Part shown: positions 43,495 to 52,633 of the stretch, piece after piece
Layout of the letters: every line of letters starts with the position of its first letter
How positions within the stretch are numbered: position 1 is the stretch's first letter
Origin: Saccharibacillus qingshengii
GTDB taxonomy: Bacteria > Bacillota > Bacilli > Paenibacillales > Paenibacillaceae
Assembly (NCBI RefSeq): GCF_013185195.1
Contig: NZ_JAAZWC010000024.1
Coordinates: 16,237-80,236, forward strand
Direction: 5' to 3'
Length of the DNA stretch: 64,000 bases
Translations under genes and position numbers: made by a program
The notes under the pieces: generated by a model
Seen by the model: the letters and a program-made list of their open reading frames with translations, nothing else
Databases searched by the model: none
Told to the model about the DNA's origin: nothing

Positions 43495-44553
43495 ATGAGA
43501 AAAACGGGAACGAAAGCGGCGTGTCTGCTGCTGTCAGGAGCAATCGGAATCGGAGGCTTCGGTCTGTTCGCCCAAACGGAAACCGCCGCGGCAGCTGCCG
43601 CAAAGCCGTCCGGCTCGGCTTACGCCAAAACGGTTCCGCAGATTATTGCGCAGGTATCGCCTTCGGTAGTGGGGATTACGGGCGAGGTACCGGTCGATCA
43701 CTCGGAAGAGTGGGGACTTGAAGAAGGCACGGAAGAAGCGGAAGGGCATGACCGGGCACACGGATCGGGCGTCATTATCCGTTCGGACGGCTGGATCGTG
43801 ACCAATGCGCATGTGGTCGAAGATATGCAGAATATCCAGGTGGTCACGTCGGAAGGCAAGTCTTACAAAGTCCGCACCGTATACAGCGATCCGATCAGCG
43901 ACGTGGCCCTGATCCGAATCAACGTGAAAGGCTTCAAACCTGCGAGATTCGTGTCGGCTCAAAAAACGACGCTCGTCGGCGAGCAGGTGATCGCGATCGG
44001 CACGCCGGTATCCTTATCGCTGCGCAACTCGGCAACGGTCGGAATCGTCAGCGGTCTTAACCGCGCCGCCGGAGCGGAGTACCGGTTGATCCAGACGGAT
44101 GCGACAATCAACCCGGGCAACAGCGGAGGTCCGCTGGTCAATATGCAGGGCGAGATCATCGGAATCAATTCGATGAAATTTGCGGCGGTCGATATCGACA
44201 ATACCGGCTTTACGATTCCTGCGGCTACCGTTCAGTATATCGTGCACCAATTGTTCGCCAAAGGGGAAGTGGTGCGTGCCGGCTTGGGACTCCACCTGGA
44301 AGAAAGCTTCTCCGCGATGGTCGGTCTGCCTTCGGAAGATCCGTTGACCGTGACGGAAGTGATCTCCAAAGAAGCGGAAGCCGCCGGCGTCCAAGAAGGC
44401 GATGTGCTGTACAGCGTTGCCGGTCACCGGATTACGGCTGTGGTTGACCTGAACGAGCTGATGAAATCCTATGTACCCGGGCAAAAGGTCAAGGTGCTGA
44501 TGCAGTCCGGCGGGGATATCGTGGAACGCAGCATCAAATTGACGAACGAATGA
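43495..44553 (+). CDS. HtrA/DegP-like serine protease with PDZ domain
   Basis: A 352-residue exported or membrane-anchored protease of envelope quality control. A signal sequence (about 5-32) is followed by a trypsin-like core with the triad His in WIVTNAHVVED (near 105), Asp in SDPISDVALIRI (near 136) and Ser in INPGNSGGPLV (near 209). A C-terminal PDZ domain (about 255-350) contains EAEAAGVQEGDVLYSVAG. ATG 43495 is preferred over 43468 because GAAAGAGGG lies upstream and MRKTGTKAACLLL starts the signal sequence. Between uvrA and this gene (43259-43494) I see no clear promoter. Two envelope proteins of unknown role follow. Confidence 0.9.
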   Translation: MRKTGTKAACLLLSGAIGIGGFGLFAQTETAAAAAAKPSGSAYAKTVPQIIAQVSPSVVGITGEVPVDHSEEWGLEEGTEEAEGHDRAHGSGVIIRSDGWIVTNAHVVEDMQNIQVVTSEGKSYKVRTVYSDPISDVALIRINVKGFKPARFVSAQKTTLVGEQVIAIGTPVSLSLRNSATVGIVSGLNRAAGAEYRLIQTDATINPGNSGGPLVNMQGEIIGINSMKFAAVDIDNTGFTIPAATVQYIVHQLFAKGEVVRAGLGLHLEESFSAMVGLPSEDPLTVTEVISKEAEAAGVQEGDVLYSVAGHRITAVVDLNELMKSYVPGQKVKVLMQSGGDIVERSIKLTNE

Positions 44554-44615
44554 GATACGGTCTGCGCACGGCGAATCTGCCGGCAGGACGCGAAGAAAAA
44601 AGAGGGGGAGAGCGA

Positions 44616-46496
44616 GTGAGACTGGCAAAACAGGGTATGGCGCTTCTGTTCGTTCTGCTGCTGTCGATCGGAACATCCTTATCGGCTTTGGCGGCCGAAT
44701 CGGTCACTTTGACACTGGAAGTTCAGATCGGAAGTACATCGGCGCTCGTGAACGGAGAGAAGACCAAGATAGAAAAGCCGTATACGCAAAACGGAACGGT
44801 CATGGTACCGCTTGGCGTATTCCAGCGCGCATTTGGTACGAAAAGCCGGCTTGAAGGCGAAGATGTGGTTCGCCTGTCCTACGGTTCCAAAGCGGCGACG
44901 TTCACGATCGGCAGCAAGACGGCCTGGGTAAACGGCAGCAAATCGGCTTTGGCCGCTGCACCCGTAATGAAAAACGGTACCCTTATGGTCCCTCTGCGTC
45001 CGGTAACGGACATGTTGGGCGCCGCAGTCAAAGTGGCTTCCGGCAAAATTGTCGTTACGCTGAAATCGGATAACGGAATTCCGGGACAGAAGCCTGTCAA
45101 AGGCGACGAAGAAGGCCTTTCCGGACGGGTCGGCAGCAGCTATGCGGGCTGGTCGATCGATTATCCGGAAAATGCGACAGCCGAGTTGGGAGACAATGAA
45201 TTCTCGGCTATACTCGGTGACCCGGACGGCACTTATATGCTTCAAATTCATGTCTGGGAAGAAGACGCGTCCGTTTCGGTACCGCTCTCCGATGTTCTGG
45301 AGCAGTTGGAACAAGAAGCGCTGGAATCCGGCGAAACGGTCGTGGACCGGGAAACGTTCCCGAATGCCATACTGCCTTATGCCCGCCTGATTACGCGGGA
45401 CTTGGACGGTCTGTATTGGGAAGCCCGCCGCTATTACGATCAAGGGCGCGTGTATACCCTGTACCTCGGCGATTCGCTGGTCGAAGATTATCGGGAGCTT
45501 GAAGAACGTGCCGAACTTCTGGACTCGTTCCGTCCTTCTTTTGCAACGCCGGGAATCAAGACCGAAGACCTGTCGACGATCAAAGACGGACAGGTGTCGG
45601 CCGCTTCGTCGGATTACGGAGTGACGCTGAAACTGCCGGCCGAGTGGATTCCGACAGACACAGGTCAATTCGAGTACGCTGCGGAAGACGGTTCTTCCCT
45701 GTCGCTGCAGGTTACTTCAGCTGCCGCAGGAGAAACGCTGCAAGACTGGCATACACTTCTGCAGAGCCGGATGGATGAACTGTTCGTCACCGGAAAGGCC
45801 AAGCCGATCGTCAGCGAACCGCTGAAGGCTGCCGGGGTGGACGGACGCCTGGAGAAGCTCACGTATCAGCTGGGTACCGAGGAGTATCACTGGAACTGGC
45901 TCGTGCTGCAGCAGGAAGGATACTTCTACATTTTGCGTTATTCGGCTCCGGCCGAAGCGTACAAGGAACAAACCTTCCGCCGGATCATCGGCTCGCTCGA
46001 TATCGACTTCGATACGGTCGCTTCTTCTTTTGGGAAGCTCGGTCAAATCTCGTACCTCAAAGACAAATCGTTGAACGTCACCAAGAGCACGACGGATTTC
46101 CAAATCAGCGTTCCGGCTTACTGGACCAGTATTCCCGGAAGCGGCGTGCAGCCCGAGCTGCGCTACTCCCTTCCCGGCGGTTCCCTGTCCCTGACCCTGA
46201 TCGGCGAAGGTGTCGAAGCGGCAGCCGCCAAAGCGGCCCGGGGTTACGCCGATTTGAAGCTGGATGATCCGACGATGTCCGTGGAACCGCCGCAGCGGAC
46301 TTTGTTTGCGGGAGCTCCCGCTGTTCGTCTGGCCTATACGGGAACGGACGGCAGCCCTTATCAGGCAGAAGACATTTATTTCCGCCACGGAAACAGCACC
46401 TACTGGATGCACACTCAGCTGGATCAAGCGATGGCGACCCCGCAGCAGTTGGACGGCATCAAGCGGGCGCTTCAATCGTTTAAATTCCTTAAGTAA
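44616..46496 (+). CDS. Secreted protein with copper-amine-oxidase-like (stalk) N-terminal domain
   Basis: A 626-residue exported protein. The signal peptide (LAKQGMALLFVLLLSIGTSLSALA) is followed by two tandem copper_amine_oxidN1-type units (about 28-150): LVNGEKTKIEKPYTQNGTVMVPLGVF and WVNGSKSALAAAPVMKNGTLMVPLRPV. These are common stalk modules in Paenibacillaceae exported proteins and do not imply oxidase activity. The rest (about 165-620) contains three repeats of a PsbP/DUF-like beta fold (SSYAGWSIDYPENATAELG, AASSDYGVTLKLPAEWIP, STTDFQISVPAYWTSIPG). GTG 44616 fits GAGGGGGAG upstream. It follows the HtrA gene by 62 bases and may be a substrate or partner. Function unknown. Confidence 0.75.
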   Translation: MRLAKQGMALLFVLLLSIGTSLSALAAESVTLTLEVQIGSTSALVNGEKTKIEKPYTQNGTVMVPLGVFQRAFGTKSRLEGEDVVRLSYGSKAATFTIGSKTAWVNGSKSALAAAPVMKNGTLMVPLRPVTDMLGAAVKVASGKIVVTLKSDNGIPGQKPVKGDEEGLSGRVGSSYAGWSIDYPENATAELGDNEFSAILGDPDGTYMLQIHVWEEDASVSVPLSDVLEQLEQEALESGETVVDRETFPNAILPYARLITRDLDGLYWEARRYYDQGRVYTLYLGDSLVEDYRELEERAELLDSFRPSFATPGIKTEDLSTIKDGQVSAASSDYGVTLKLPAEWIPTDTGQFEYAAEDGSSLSLQVTSAAAGETLQDWHTLLQSRMDELFVTGKAKPIVSEPLKAAGVDGRLEKLTYQLGTEEYHWNWLVLQQEGYFYILRYSAPAEAYKEQTFRRIIGSLDIDFDTVASSFGKLGQISYLKDKSLNVTKSTTDFQISVPAYWTSIPGSGVQPELRYSLPGGSLSLTLIGEGVEAAAAKAARGYADLKLDDPTMSVEPPQRTLFAGAPAVRLAYTGTDGSPYQAEDIYFRHGNSTYWMHTQLDQAMATPQQLDGIKRALQSFKFLK

Positions 46497-46522
46497 AGAA
46501 TGGCGTCTGCATGCGGATGGAG

Positions 46523-46566
46523 ATAGACCGGCTCGGGATTTTCGGGGTTCGGTCTATTTTTTTGCG
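46523..46566 (+). terminator. Terminator after the stalk-domain gene
   Basis: ATAGACCG pairs with CGGTCTAT around a 19-base loop, with a T-run behind. Confidence 0.7.
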
Positions 46567-46596
46567 ACAATCGATGATCAAAAGGAGTTTTGCCGA

Positions 46597-48111
46597 ATGG
46601 AACCTTCGCTTTTGGAAAAAATCGAGTTGGCTTTTCATTATAACGATGCGACGTGGCATAACGTTTTTCTGACCCTTGTGTATCTGCTGGTCGGTATCGC
46701 GGTTGTTGTGGCGCTTATTCCGCTGGTTCGTCCGCTGTTTGGCAGCTTGGACCATAACCGGCCGCGTCGGCATCCGCTGCGAAGTTTCGCGCTCCGCAGT
46801 ATCGTCGGGCTGGTTCTGCTTGCTTTCCCGCTGGCGCTGTTTTTGCTGCTGTCCGTGATTCTTCTGGGGGCGGGGAACGCGCGTGTCATTTCGGATCCGG
46901 TAAGCTATGAGCAGTCCGGCAGACCGGTCTCGGTGATGCTGGTCGACAAGTTCCTGGCCAATACGATAGAGAACGGAACAGTCAGCGGGACAAGCCAAGC
47001 CTATGCGTATGCGATCGATACCGAATCCGGTACTCCGATCTGGAAAACGGGAATCGGCAGCGCGTACGAACCGGTTCTGCTTGGGCAGACTCCGGAACGA
47101 ATCGTTTTGTGCGACGGCGCAGGGCTGACGGTTCTCGGCAAAGCGGAAGGGGAGAAGCTGGCGGACCGGACCACGTTGGAACAAGCCAATGTGGCGCTGC
47201 AGGGCATATTCCCGGAAGATCCTCAAAGTTATGCCTGGGACGATAAAAACGGGCGGGCCGTCATGCGGGGACTGGATGGAGCCTTGTATGCGGTCGATCC
47301 CGATACGCTGCAGGGCGAGGTTCTTGACGGTGAGGATCCCGCCGCGTATTTCGATGAATCCGCAGCGCCTCAAACCGATTCCGGGCGCGAACGTCTTGGG
47401 TTGATTCGTTCCAAGGCCGACCCGGAATCCTATCTGTCTTTTCTTAATGAGCAGCAGGCGGAAGCCTTGAAGCAAGGCACTTTCGGCAGCGGCGGGTCGG
47501 CTCCTGCAAGCGGAGCGGCCGCAGATCCGCGCAAACGGATCTATGCAGGCCAACCGCCGCGTACAGGTGCAGCATCCGCAGCGGAGTGGACACCTGTAGG
47601 GGAGTCTGTTTTTTTGAACGGCGGCTTTTTGATCGGGAAAGAGTCTCCTGACGACCCTTCTTCCGATCCGTACCGGATCAGCGAATTCCCCTCGTACGAC
47701 AGCCTTGTTCAAGCGCCGGATCTTCCGGATCTTCAGGTGTCTCACCGCAAGAATCGGGAAGCGTACGAGCAGACTGCCCGTGAGCTGTTGGCGTTGAACG
47801 GAGCGTCCGAAGGGCCGCCGTTTCGTTATGCCGATCCGGAGAGCGGGAAAGACCGGCTGCTGATTGTACACGACGCGGCGGCAGCGGACAATCCGAATCT
47901 CCTGCTCAGTGCTTTTGATCCCGAGAAAGGCAGCCTGCTATGGACCGCGGATACCCGATTGAAATCGATTGACGGGTTCAGTCTTTCCGGAGGGATGCTG
48001 GCCGTCGAAGGGCGAGCCGCACAGGAGAGTTCCTATCTGATCCTGCTCTCGCTGACAGACGGGCATTCCGCAGGGTATGATTTTCAATATGATCGAATCC
48101 TGGGGTTTTGA
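46597..48111 (+). CDS. Membrane protein with beta-propeller-like extracellular part, function unknown
   Basis: A 504-residue protein not recognised at family level. Two membrane helices (about 24-46 and 69-93) precede a long extracellular region. This has PQQ/WD-like strands: YAYAIDTESGTPIWKTGIGS, GRAVMRGLDGALYAVDPDT and LLSAFDPEKGSLLWTADTRL, the last two separated by a low-complexity Ala/Gly/Pro region (about 290-340). The pattern suggests a quinoprotein-type beta-propeller used for binding. AAAAGGAG precedes ATG 46597; the longer frame upstream runs through the preceding gene. It may share function with the stalk-domain protein upstream, but a terminator separates them. Confidence 0.6.
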   Translation: MEPSLLEKIELAFHYNDATWHNVFLTLVYLLVGIAVVVALIPLVRPLFGSLDHNRPRRHPLRSFALRSIVGLVLLAFPLALFLLLSVILLGAGNARVISDPVSYEQSGRPVSVMLVDKFLANTIENGTVSGTSQAYAYAIDTESGTPIWKTGIGSAYEPVLLGQTPERIVLCDGAGLTVLGKAEGEKLADRTTLEQANVALQGIFPEDPQSYAWDDKNGRAVMRGLDGALYAVDPDTLQGEVLDGEDPAAYFDESAAPQTDSGRERLGLIRSKADPESYLSFLNEQQAEALKQGTFGSGGSAPASGAAADPRKRIYAGQPPRTGAASAAEWTPVGESVFLNGGFLIGKESPDDPSSDPYRISEFPSYDSLVQAPDLPDLQVSHRKNREAYEQTARELLALNGASEGPPFRYADPESGKDRLLIVHDAAAADNPNLLLSAFDPEKGSLLWTADTRLKSIDGFSLSGGMLAVEGRAAQESSYLILLSLTDGHSAGYDFQYDRILGF

Positions 48112-48146
48112 GCCGGGTATGTTCAAAGGGTTGGCAAAGATAGACG

Positions 48147-48184
48147 AGAGATACGCGGATTATGCCGGCGTGTCTCTTTTTTTG
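48147..48184 (+). terminator. Terminator after 46597-48111
   Basis: An imperfect stem, AGAGATACGCGG with CCGGCGTGTCTCT, followed by T7. Confidence 0.7.
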
Positions 48185-48355
48185 TTAGCTGACAAGCAAT
48201 AAGCCCTGTCAAAGAGACCTCGACTCTGCTACAATAGATAAGTTAAAAATTAAGATATGACGCCGATTCGGACGATATAAACTTCGACTAACACAAGCGG
48301 CTCAACGGGGAAAAGAACGGGATTCCCGAAGCGGTGCGCAGGAGGATACAGATAA

Positions 48356-50869
48356 ATGGATACACGGACAATTACAAGACGCGACGTCGAACTGCTGGCC
48401 CCGGCCGGCGATTGGGACTGCATGCGCGCGGCCGTTGCGAACGGCGCGGACGCGGTCTTTTTCGGCGTCGAGAAATTCAATGCACGGGCACGGGCCAACA
48501 ACTTCCGGATGGACGAACTGCCGGAGATCATGGGTTTCCTGCACAGCTACGGGGTTAAAGGCTTCCTGACGTTCAACATCCTCGTCTTCGAAAATGAACT
48601 GGAAGATGCGCGCGGGCTGATCGATGCCTGTGTAGTCGCCGGAGTGGACGCGGTAATCGTACAGGATCTGGGCCTGGTCAAAATGATCCGCGAGATCTCG
48701 CCGGATTTCCCGATTCACGGTTCGACGCAGATGACCATCACGTCGCCGGAAGCGGTCGAATTTACGAAGCCTTTTAACATGGAACGGGTCGTATTGGGCC
48801 GGGAGAACAACCTCAAGCAGATTCGCAAGATCGGCGATCAGGCCAAGCTGCCGATGGAAGTGTTCGTGCACGGGGCGCTGTGCGTCTCGTATTCGGGTCA
48901 ATGCCTGACGTCGGAAATGTGGGGCGGGCGTTCCGCCAACCGCGGCGAATGCGCGCAGGCCTGCCGTCTGCCGTACGATCTGATGGTCGACGGGGAACAT
49001 AAGCCGATGGGCGATATCGCCTACCTGCTGTCGCCCAAAGACCTTGCGGCGATCGATATTATGCCGGAGCTGATCGAAGCGGGCGTGACGTCGTTCAAGA
49101 TCGAAGGCCGTCTCAAAACACCGGAATATGTCGCGAACGTGGTCAGCAAGTACAATGCCGCCATCAACCGCTACTTCGACGGCGACGATGCCAAGCCTTC
49201 GGAAGCGGAAGTGCGCGAACTGCAGCAGAGCTTCTCGCGTGGTCTGACGCACGGCTTCCTGGACGGCACGAACAACAAACAGCTCGTGGAAGGTACCTTC
49301 CCGAAGAGCCGCGGCGTCTACCTCGGCCGGGTCGAGCAGATTCTGCGCGACGGTGTCGTCTGCCGGATCGAAGCTCCGCTCAAGCGCGGTGACGGCATCG
49401 TGTTCGACGCCGGAGATCCGACGAAGAAAGAAGAAGGCGGACGCGTGTACGACGTGCGCCGCAAAGGCGTGAAGCTGGAAGGCGAAGCGGATCAGGGCTG
49501 GGTCATCGATATCGTGCCGGGTCGCAATGACGTCGATCTGCGCCGTCTGCATGTGGGCGATCGGATCTGGAAAACGAACGATCCCGCGCTCGACCGCCGT
49601 CTGCGTCAAACGTACGAAACGGACAAGCCTTACCGGGTATTCCCGCTGGCCGTGAAAGTCACGGGCAATCCGGGGCAGCCGCTCGTCTCCGTCTGGACCG
49701 ATCTGGACAAAGGCACGACGGTGCGCGTCGAATCCGAGATGGAGCTTGAGATCGCCAAGAAGCGCCCGCTCGGCTATGAAATTCTGGAAGAACAGTTCGG
49801 CCGCCTCGGCGGTACCGTCTACCAGCTCGAAGAGCTGGACGTGCAGCTGCACGGCGACGTGATCGTACCGATGCGCGAACTGAACGCCATGCGCCGCCGC
49901 GCGGTCGACGAACTGGCCGGCGAGCGTCCGAAGCCGCCCGTCTACGTGCAGCGCGATATCGCCGTCTACGGCGATTCCAAACAGCCTGCGCAGCCGATGG
50001 AGCGTTCCGAGGCCCGCCTCACGGCGCTGTGCCGGAGCCTGCCGCAGGTCGAAGCGGCACTGGAAGCCGGCGTGGGCATGATCTACGCCGACTTCGAGTT
50101 CATCAAGCAGTTCCCGGCGGCTGTCGCAGCCGTACGGGCGGCCGGCAAGCGGATCGCGCTGGCAACGCCGCGGATCCACATGCCGGGCGAGAACGGCTAC
50201 CATGCGAATATTCTTCGCCTGGAGCCGGATGCCGTGCTCGTCCGCAATACAGGGGCCCTGTATTACTACCTGCGCCACCGCCAAGAGAATCCGGATAAGA
50301 ACCATCCGGAACTGATCGGCGACTTCTCGCTCAACGTGGCGAACCACAAAGCCGTCGACCTGTTCCTCGAAGCCGGTCTCGACCGCGTGACGCCGTCGTA
50401 CGACCTGAACATCCAGCAGATGGTCGATCTGCTCGGACGTTCGCAGACGGGCAAGATGGAGATTGTCATCCATCAGCATATGCCGATGTTCCATACCGAG
50501 CACTGCGTCTACTGCACGTTCATGAGCGAAGGCACCGACTTCACGAACTGCGGCCGCCCGTGCGAAGAACAGCGTGCGTCGCTGCGCGACCGGATCGGCA
50601 TGTCCCACCCGGTCCGCGTCGACGAAGGCTGCCGCAATACCGTCTACAACGCCATTGAGCAGTCCGGCGCCGAATACCTGAACGAATTCCTGAACGCCGG
50701 CGTTCCAAGCTACCGGATCGAGTTCCTCGAAGAAACGCCGGAGCAGGTGCATGAGGTCCTTGACCTCTACACCCGCGCCCTGAACGGCCAGATCAGCGGT
50801 TCCGAAGTGTGGCGCAAGCTGAAAGCGACGAATCAGCTGGGCGTGACGAGAGGGCAGTTGGTGAAGTAG
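48356..50869 (+). CDS. U32 family protein (RlhA/TrhP-like, with DUF3656-type insert)
   Basis: An 837-residue cytoplasmic protein. The U32 core (about 8-300) begins ELLAPAGDWDCMRAAVANGADAVFFG and contains the cysteine cluster SGQCLTSEMWGGRSANRGEC followed by QACRLPYDL, typical of the iron-sulphur-dependent RNA hydroxylation enzymes RlhA (23S rRNA) and TrhP (tRNA). The middle (about 370-560) fits a DUF3656-like region. A C-terminal U32-like half (about 560-830) has EHCVYCTFMSEGTDFTNCGRPCEE. RlhA and TrhP were long annotated as collagenase/peptidase U32; which RNA is modified here cannot be told. The ATG follows GGAGGATACAGATAA (about 48340-48354). Confidence 0.8.
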   Translation: MDTRTITRRDVELLAPAGDWDCMRAAVANGADAVFFGVEKFNARARANNFRMDELPEIMGFLHSYGVKGFLTFNILVFENELEDARGLIDACVVAGVDAVIVQDLGLVKMIREISPDFPIHGSTQMTITSPEAVEFTKPFNMERVVLGRENNLKQIRKIGDQAKLPMEVFVHGALCVSYSGQCLTSEMWGGRSANRGECAQACRLPYDLMVDGEHKPMGDIAYLLSPKDLAAIDIMPELIEAGVTSFKIEGRLKTPEYVANVVSKYNAAINRYFDGDDAKPSEAEVRELQQSFSRGLTHGFLDGTNNKQLVEGTFPKSRGVYLGRVEQILRDGVVCRIEAPLKRGDGIVFDAGDPTKKEEGGRVYDVRRKGVKLEGEADQGWVIDIVPGRNDVDLRRLHVGDRIWKTNDPALDRRLRQTYETDKPYRVFPLAVKVTGNPGQPLVSVWTDLDKGTTVRVESEMELEIAKKRPLGYEILEEQFGRLGGTVYQLEELDVQLHGDVIVPMRELNAMRRRAVDELAGERPKPPVYVQRDIAVYGDSKQPAQPMERSEARLTALCRSLPQVEAALEAGVGMIYADFEFIKQFPAAVAAVRAAGKRIALATPRIHMPGENGYHANILRLEPDAVLVRNTGALYYYLRHRQENPDKNHPELIGDFSLNVANHKAVDLFLEAGLDRVTPSYDLNIQQMVDLLGRSQTGKMEIVIHQHMPMFHTEHCVYCTFMSEGTDFTNCGRPCEEQRASLRDRIGMSHPVRVDEGCRNTVYNAIEQSGAEYLNEFLNAGVPSYRIEFLEETPEQVHEVLDLYTRALNGQISGSEVWRKLKATNQLGVTRGQLVK

Positions 50870-50913
50870 GAAACGGACTTTCCTGAATAGAGAGGCCCAA
50901 AGGGCAAAGCACA

Positions 50914-50954
50914 CAAAAAGACGTTCCGCAGCCTAGATGCGGAACGTCTTTTTG
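50914..50954. terminator. Bidirectional terminator after the U32 gene
   Basis: A perfect 17-bp stem (50914-50930 with 50938-50954) and a 7-base loop, with an A-run and a T-run. Confidence 0.9.
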
Positions 50955-51118
50955 ATTCGTTTAAGATGCTGTAACTTCATGGCCGCCGTTTTCTCCGTCT
51001 GTCCGCTCAGGTACATGGCTTTGCCTGCATTCAGTGTGATCGCAGGAGTCACGGCGAATTCGCGGCCCTGCATTTGGCCTTCCGGCAGCGCATTGAGGTG
51101 TTCGACGTTGGCCAGCAT
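50933..51118 (-). pseudogene. Unidentified 3' gene fragment (61 codons)
   Basis: A minus-strand frame with chromosome-like codon use (QGREFAVTPAITLNAGKAMYL...) ending at TAG in the terminator loop. There is no ribosome site at the first ATG, and the frame continues upstream (PAYRH) to a stop at about 51133. Sequence beyond is AT-rich and unrelated. It looks like the surviving C-terminus of a longer gene whose 5' part was lost. I do not recognise the family. It could alternatively be a small real gene with an unseen start. Confidence 0.4.
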
Positions 51119-51610
51119 ATGCCGATAAGCAGGTTAAAGCTGCTTTGGTTATCTTTTTTGGAGATGACGGATTATAAAATGAAGTGCAATACCTGGAATT
51201 GAATACAAAGAGATTCATTACCGGATTCGTGTAGAATGAAGTTACTCTCACACTTTTATAAATAGAAGCAACCATATGCAACACTTGTTCAGCATAACCG
51301 AACGTAGCAAACTAGAATGCTTACTCAACCAAAGAGCCAGTGTCAGCCTATCGGCTGGCAGCTTAAAAGTAGTCGTCAACCGATAGCTTAAATACAATGA
51401 AACATTGTTCAAAATTAGGCTTGATACACCATGCTCCAAAGTTCTCTTTCTGGTTCCTGAATGTTGCACCTTAAAAGACTCAATCGCTTTCCAATTTTAT
51501 TGGTTGCGTACAGGTCCTATTCTACCCGAAAGGTTCTAGTGTCCATGTTAAGAGGTGCATTTCCATTCGCACATAAAACATTTTACGCGAAAATAGGAGG
51601 GAACTAACCC
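51119..51610. other. AT-rich intergenic stretch before rfbB, no gene seen
   Basis: Clearly lower in GC than both sides (51181-51240 counts 22 G/C of 60). Short hairpins such as GCCAG/CTGGC (about 51330-51348) occur. No credible ORF or full promoter is seen. The composition break together with a gene fragment on one side and a deletion scar at 52630-52655 on the other suggests past insertion and loss. Confidence 0.5.
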
Positions 51611-52633
51611 ATGAAACTACTCGTCACCGGCGGAGCCGGCTTTATCGGCAGCAACTTTGTTCTGTATATGCTTCAGCAGCACCGTGATTACGAGATCGTC
51701 AACGTGGACGCACTCACTTATGCAGGCAATCTTGAGAACATCAAAGCCATCGAACAAAATCCGAAGCATACGTTCGTCAAAGCCGACATCTGCGATGCCG
51801 CCAAGATGGACGAGCTGATCGGGCAGGGCGTCGACATCGTTGTTAACTTTGCCGCAGAGTCGCACGTAGACCGCAGTATTCTGGAGCCGGATGTATTTGT
51901 GAAAACGAACGTGCTCGGCACGCAGGCACTGCTCGACGCAGCTAAAAAGCATAACGTAACCAAATTCGTGCAGGTTTCCACCGACGAAGTATACGGAACA
52001 CTTGGCGAGACCGGTCTGTTCACGGAAGAAACGCCACTGACGCCGAACAGCCCGTACTCCGCTTCCAAAGCGGGCGGCGATCTGCTCGTGCGCGCTTACC
52101 AAGAGACGTTCGGACTGCCGGTCAATATTACGCGCTGCTCCAACAACTACGGCCCCTACCAGTTCCCGGAGAAACTGATCCCGCTCATTATCTCCAAAGC
52201 GCTGAATGACCAGCCGCTGCCGGTATACGGCGACGGTCTCAATATTCGCGACTGGCTGTACGTGGAAGACCACTGCAGCGCGATCGACCTCGTCATTCAC
52301 GAAGGGGTGAACGGCGAAGTTTATAATATCGGCGGCAATAACGAGCGGACCAACCTGCATATTATCCGCACGATTCTGGAACAGCTCGGCAAGCCGGAAT
52401 CGTTGATTACGTATGTGCAGGAGCGTCCGGGCCATGACCGCCGCTACGGTATCGATCCGGCGAAGATCATGACCGAACTGGGCTGGAAGCCGAAGCATAA
52501 CTTCGAGACTGGTATTCGTGAGACGATCGCTTGGTATCTGGACAATAAGGAATGGTGGACCCGGATTCAATCGGTCAAATACGAGCCGTATTATGCGAAA
52601 CAGTACAGTCAACGCTTCGAAGGAACGCAATGA
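51611..52633 (+). CDS. rfbB: dTDP-glucose 4,6-dehydratase
   Basis: The 340-residue NAD-dependent short-chain dehydrogenase converts dTDP-glucose to dTDP-4-keto-6-deoxyglucose in dTDP-rhamnose synthesis. The nucleotide site GGAGFIGSN (7-15), the STDEVYG strand, the YSASKAGGD motif with catalytic Tyr and Lys, and the CSNNYGPYQFPEKLIPL segment are all present, so it looks functional. AGGAGG precedes ATG 51611. Its TGA overlaps an ATG (52630) in the ATGA arrangement common before rfbD. The usual partners rfbA, rfbC and rfbD are not in the window; the sequence after the overlap is a rearranged remnant. Confidence 0.95.
   Translation: MKLLVTGGAGFIGSNFVLYMLQQHRDYEIVNVDALTYAGNLENIKAIEQNPKHTFVKADICDAAKMDELIGQGVDIVVNFAAESHVDRSILEPDVFVKTNVLGTQALLDAAKKHNVTKFVQVSTDEVYGTLGETGLFTEETPLTPNSPYSASKAGGDLLVRAYQETFGLPVNITRCSNNYGPYQFPEKLIPLIISKALNDQPLPVYGDGLNIRDWLYVEDHCSAIDLVIHEGVNGEVYNIGGNNERTNLHIIRTILEQLGKPESLITYVQERPGHDRRYGIDPAKIMTELGWKPKHNFETGIRETIAWYLDNKEWWTRIQSVKYEPYYAKQYSQRFEGTQ

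Noticed and set aside
51119..51610. Insertion sequence or attachment site in the AT-rich stretch
   Set aside because: No transposase frame, no terminal inverted repeats and no target duplication could be seen by eye.
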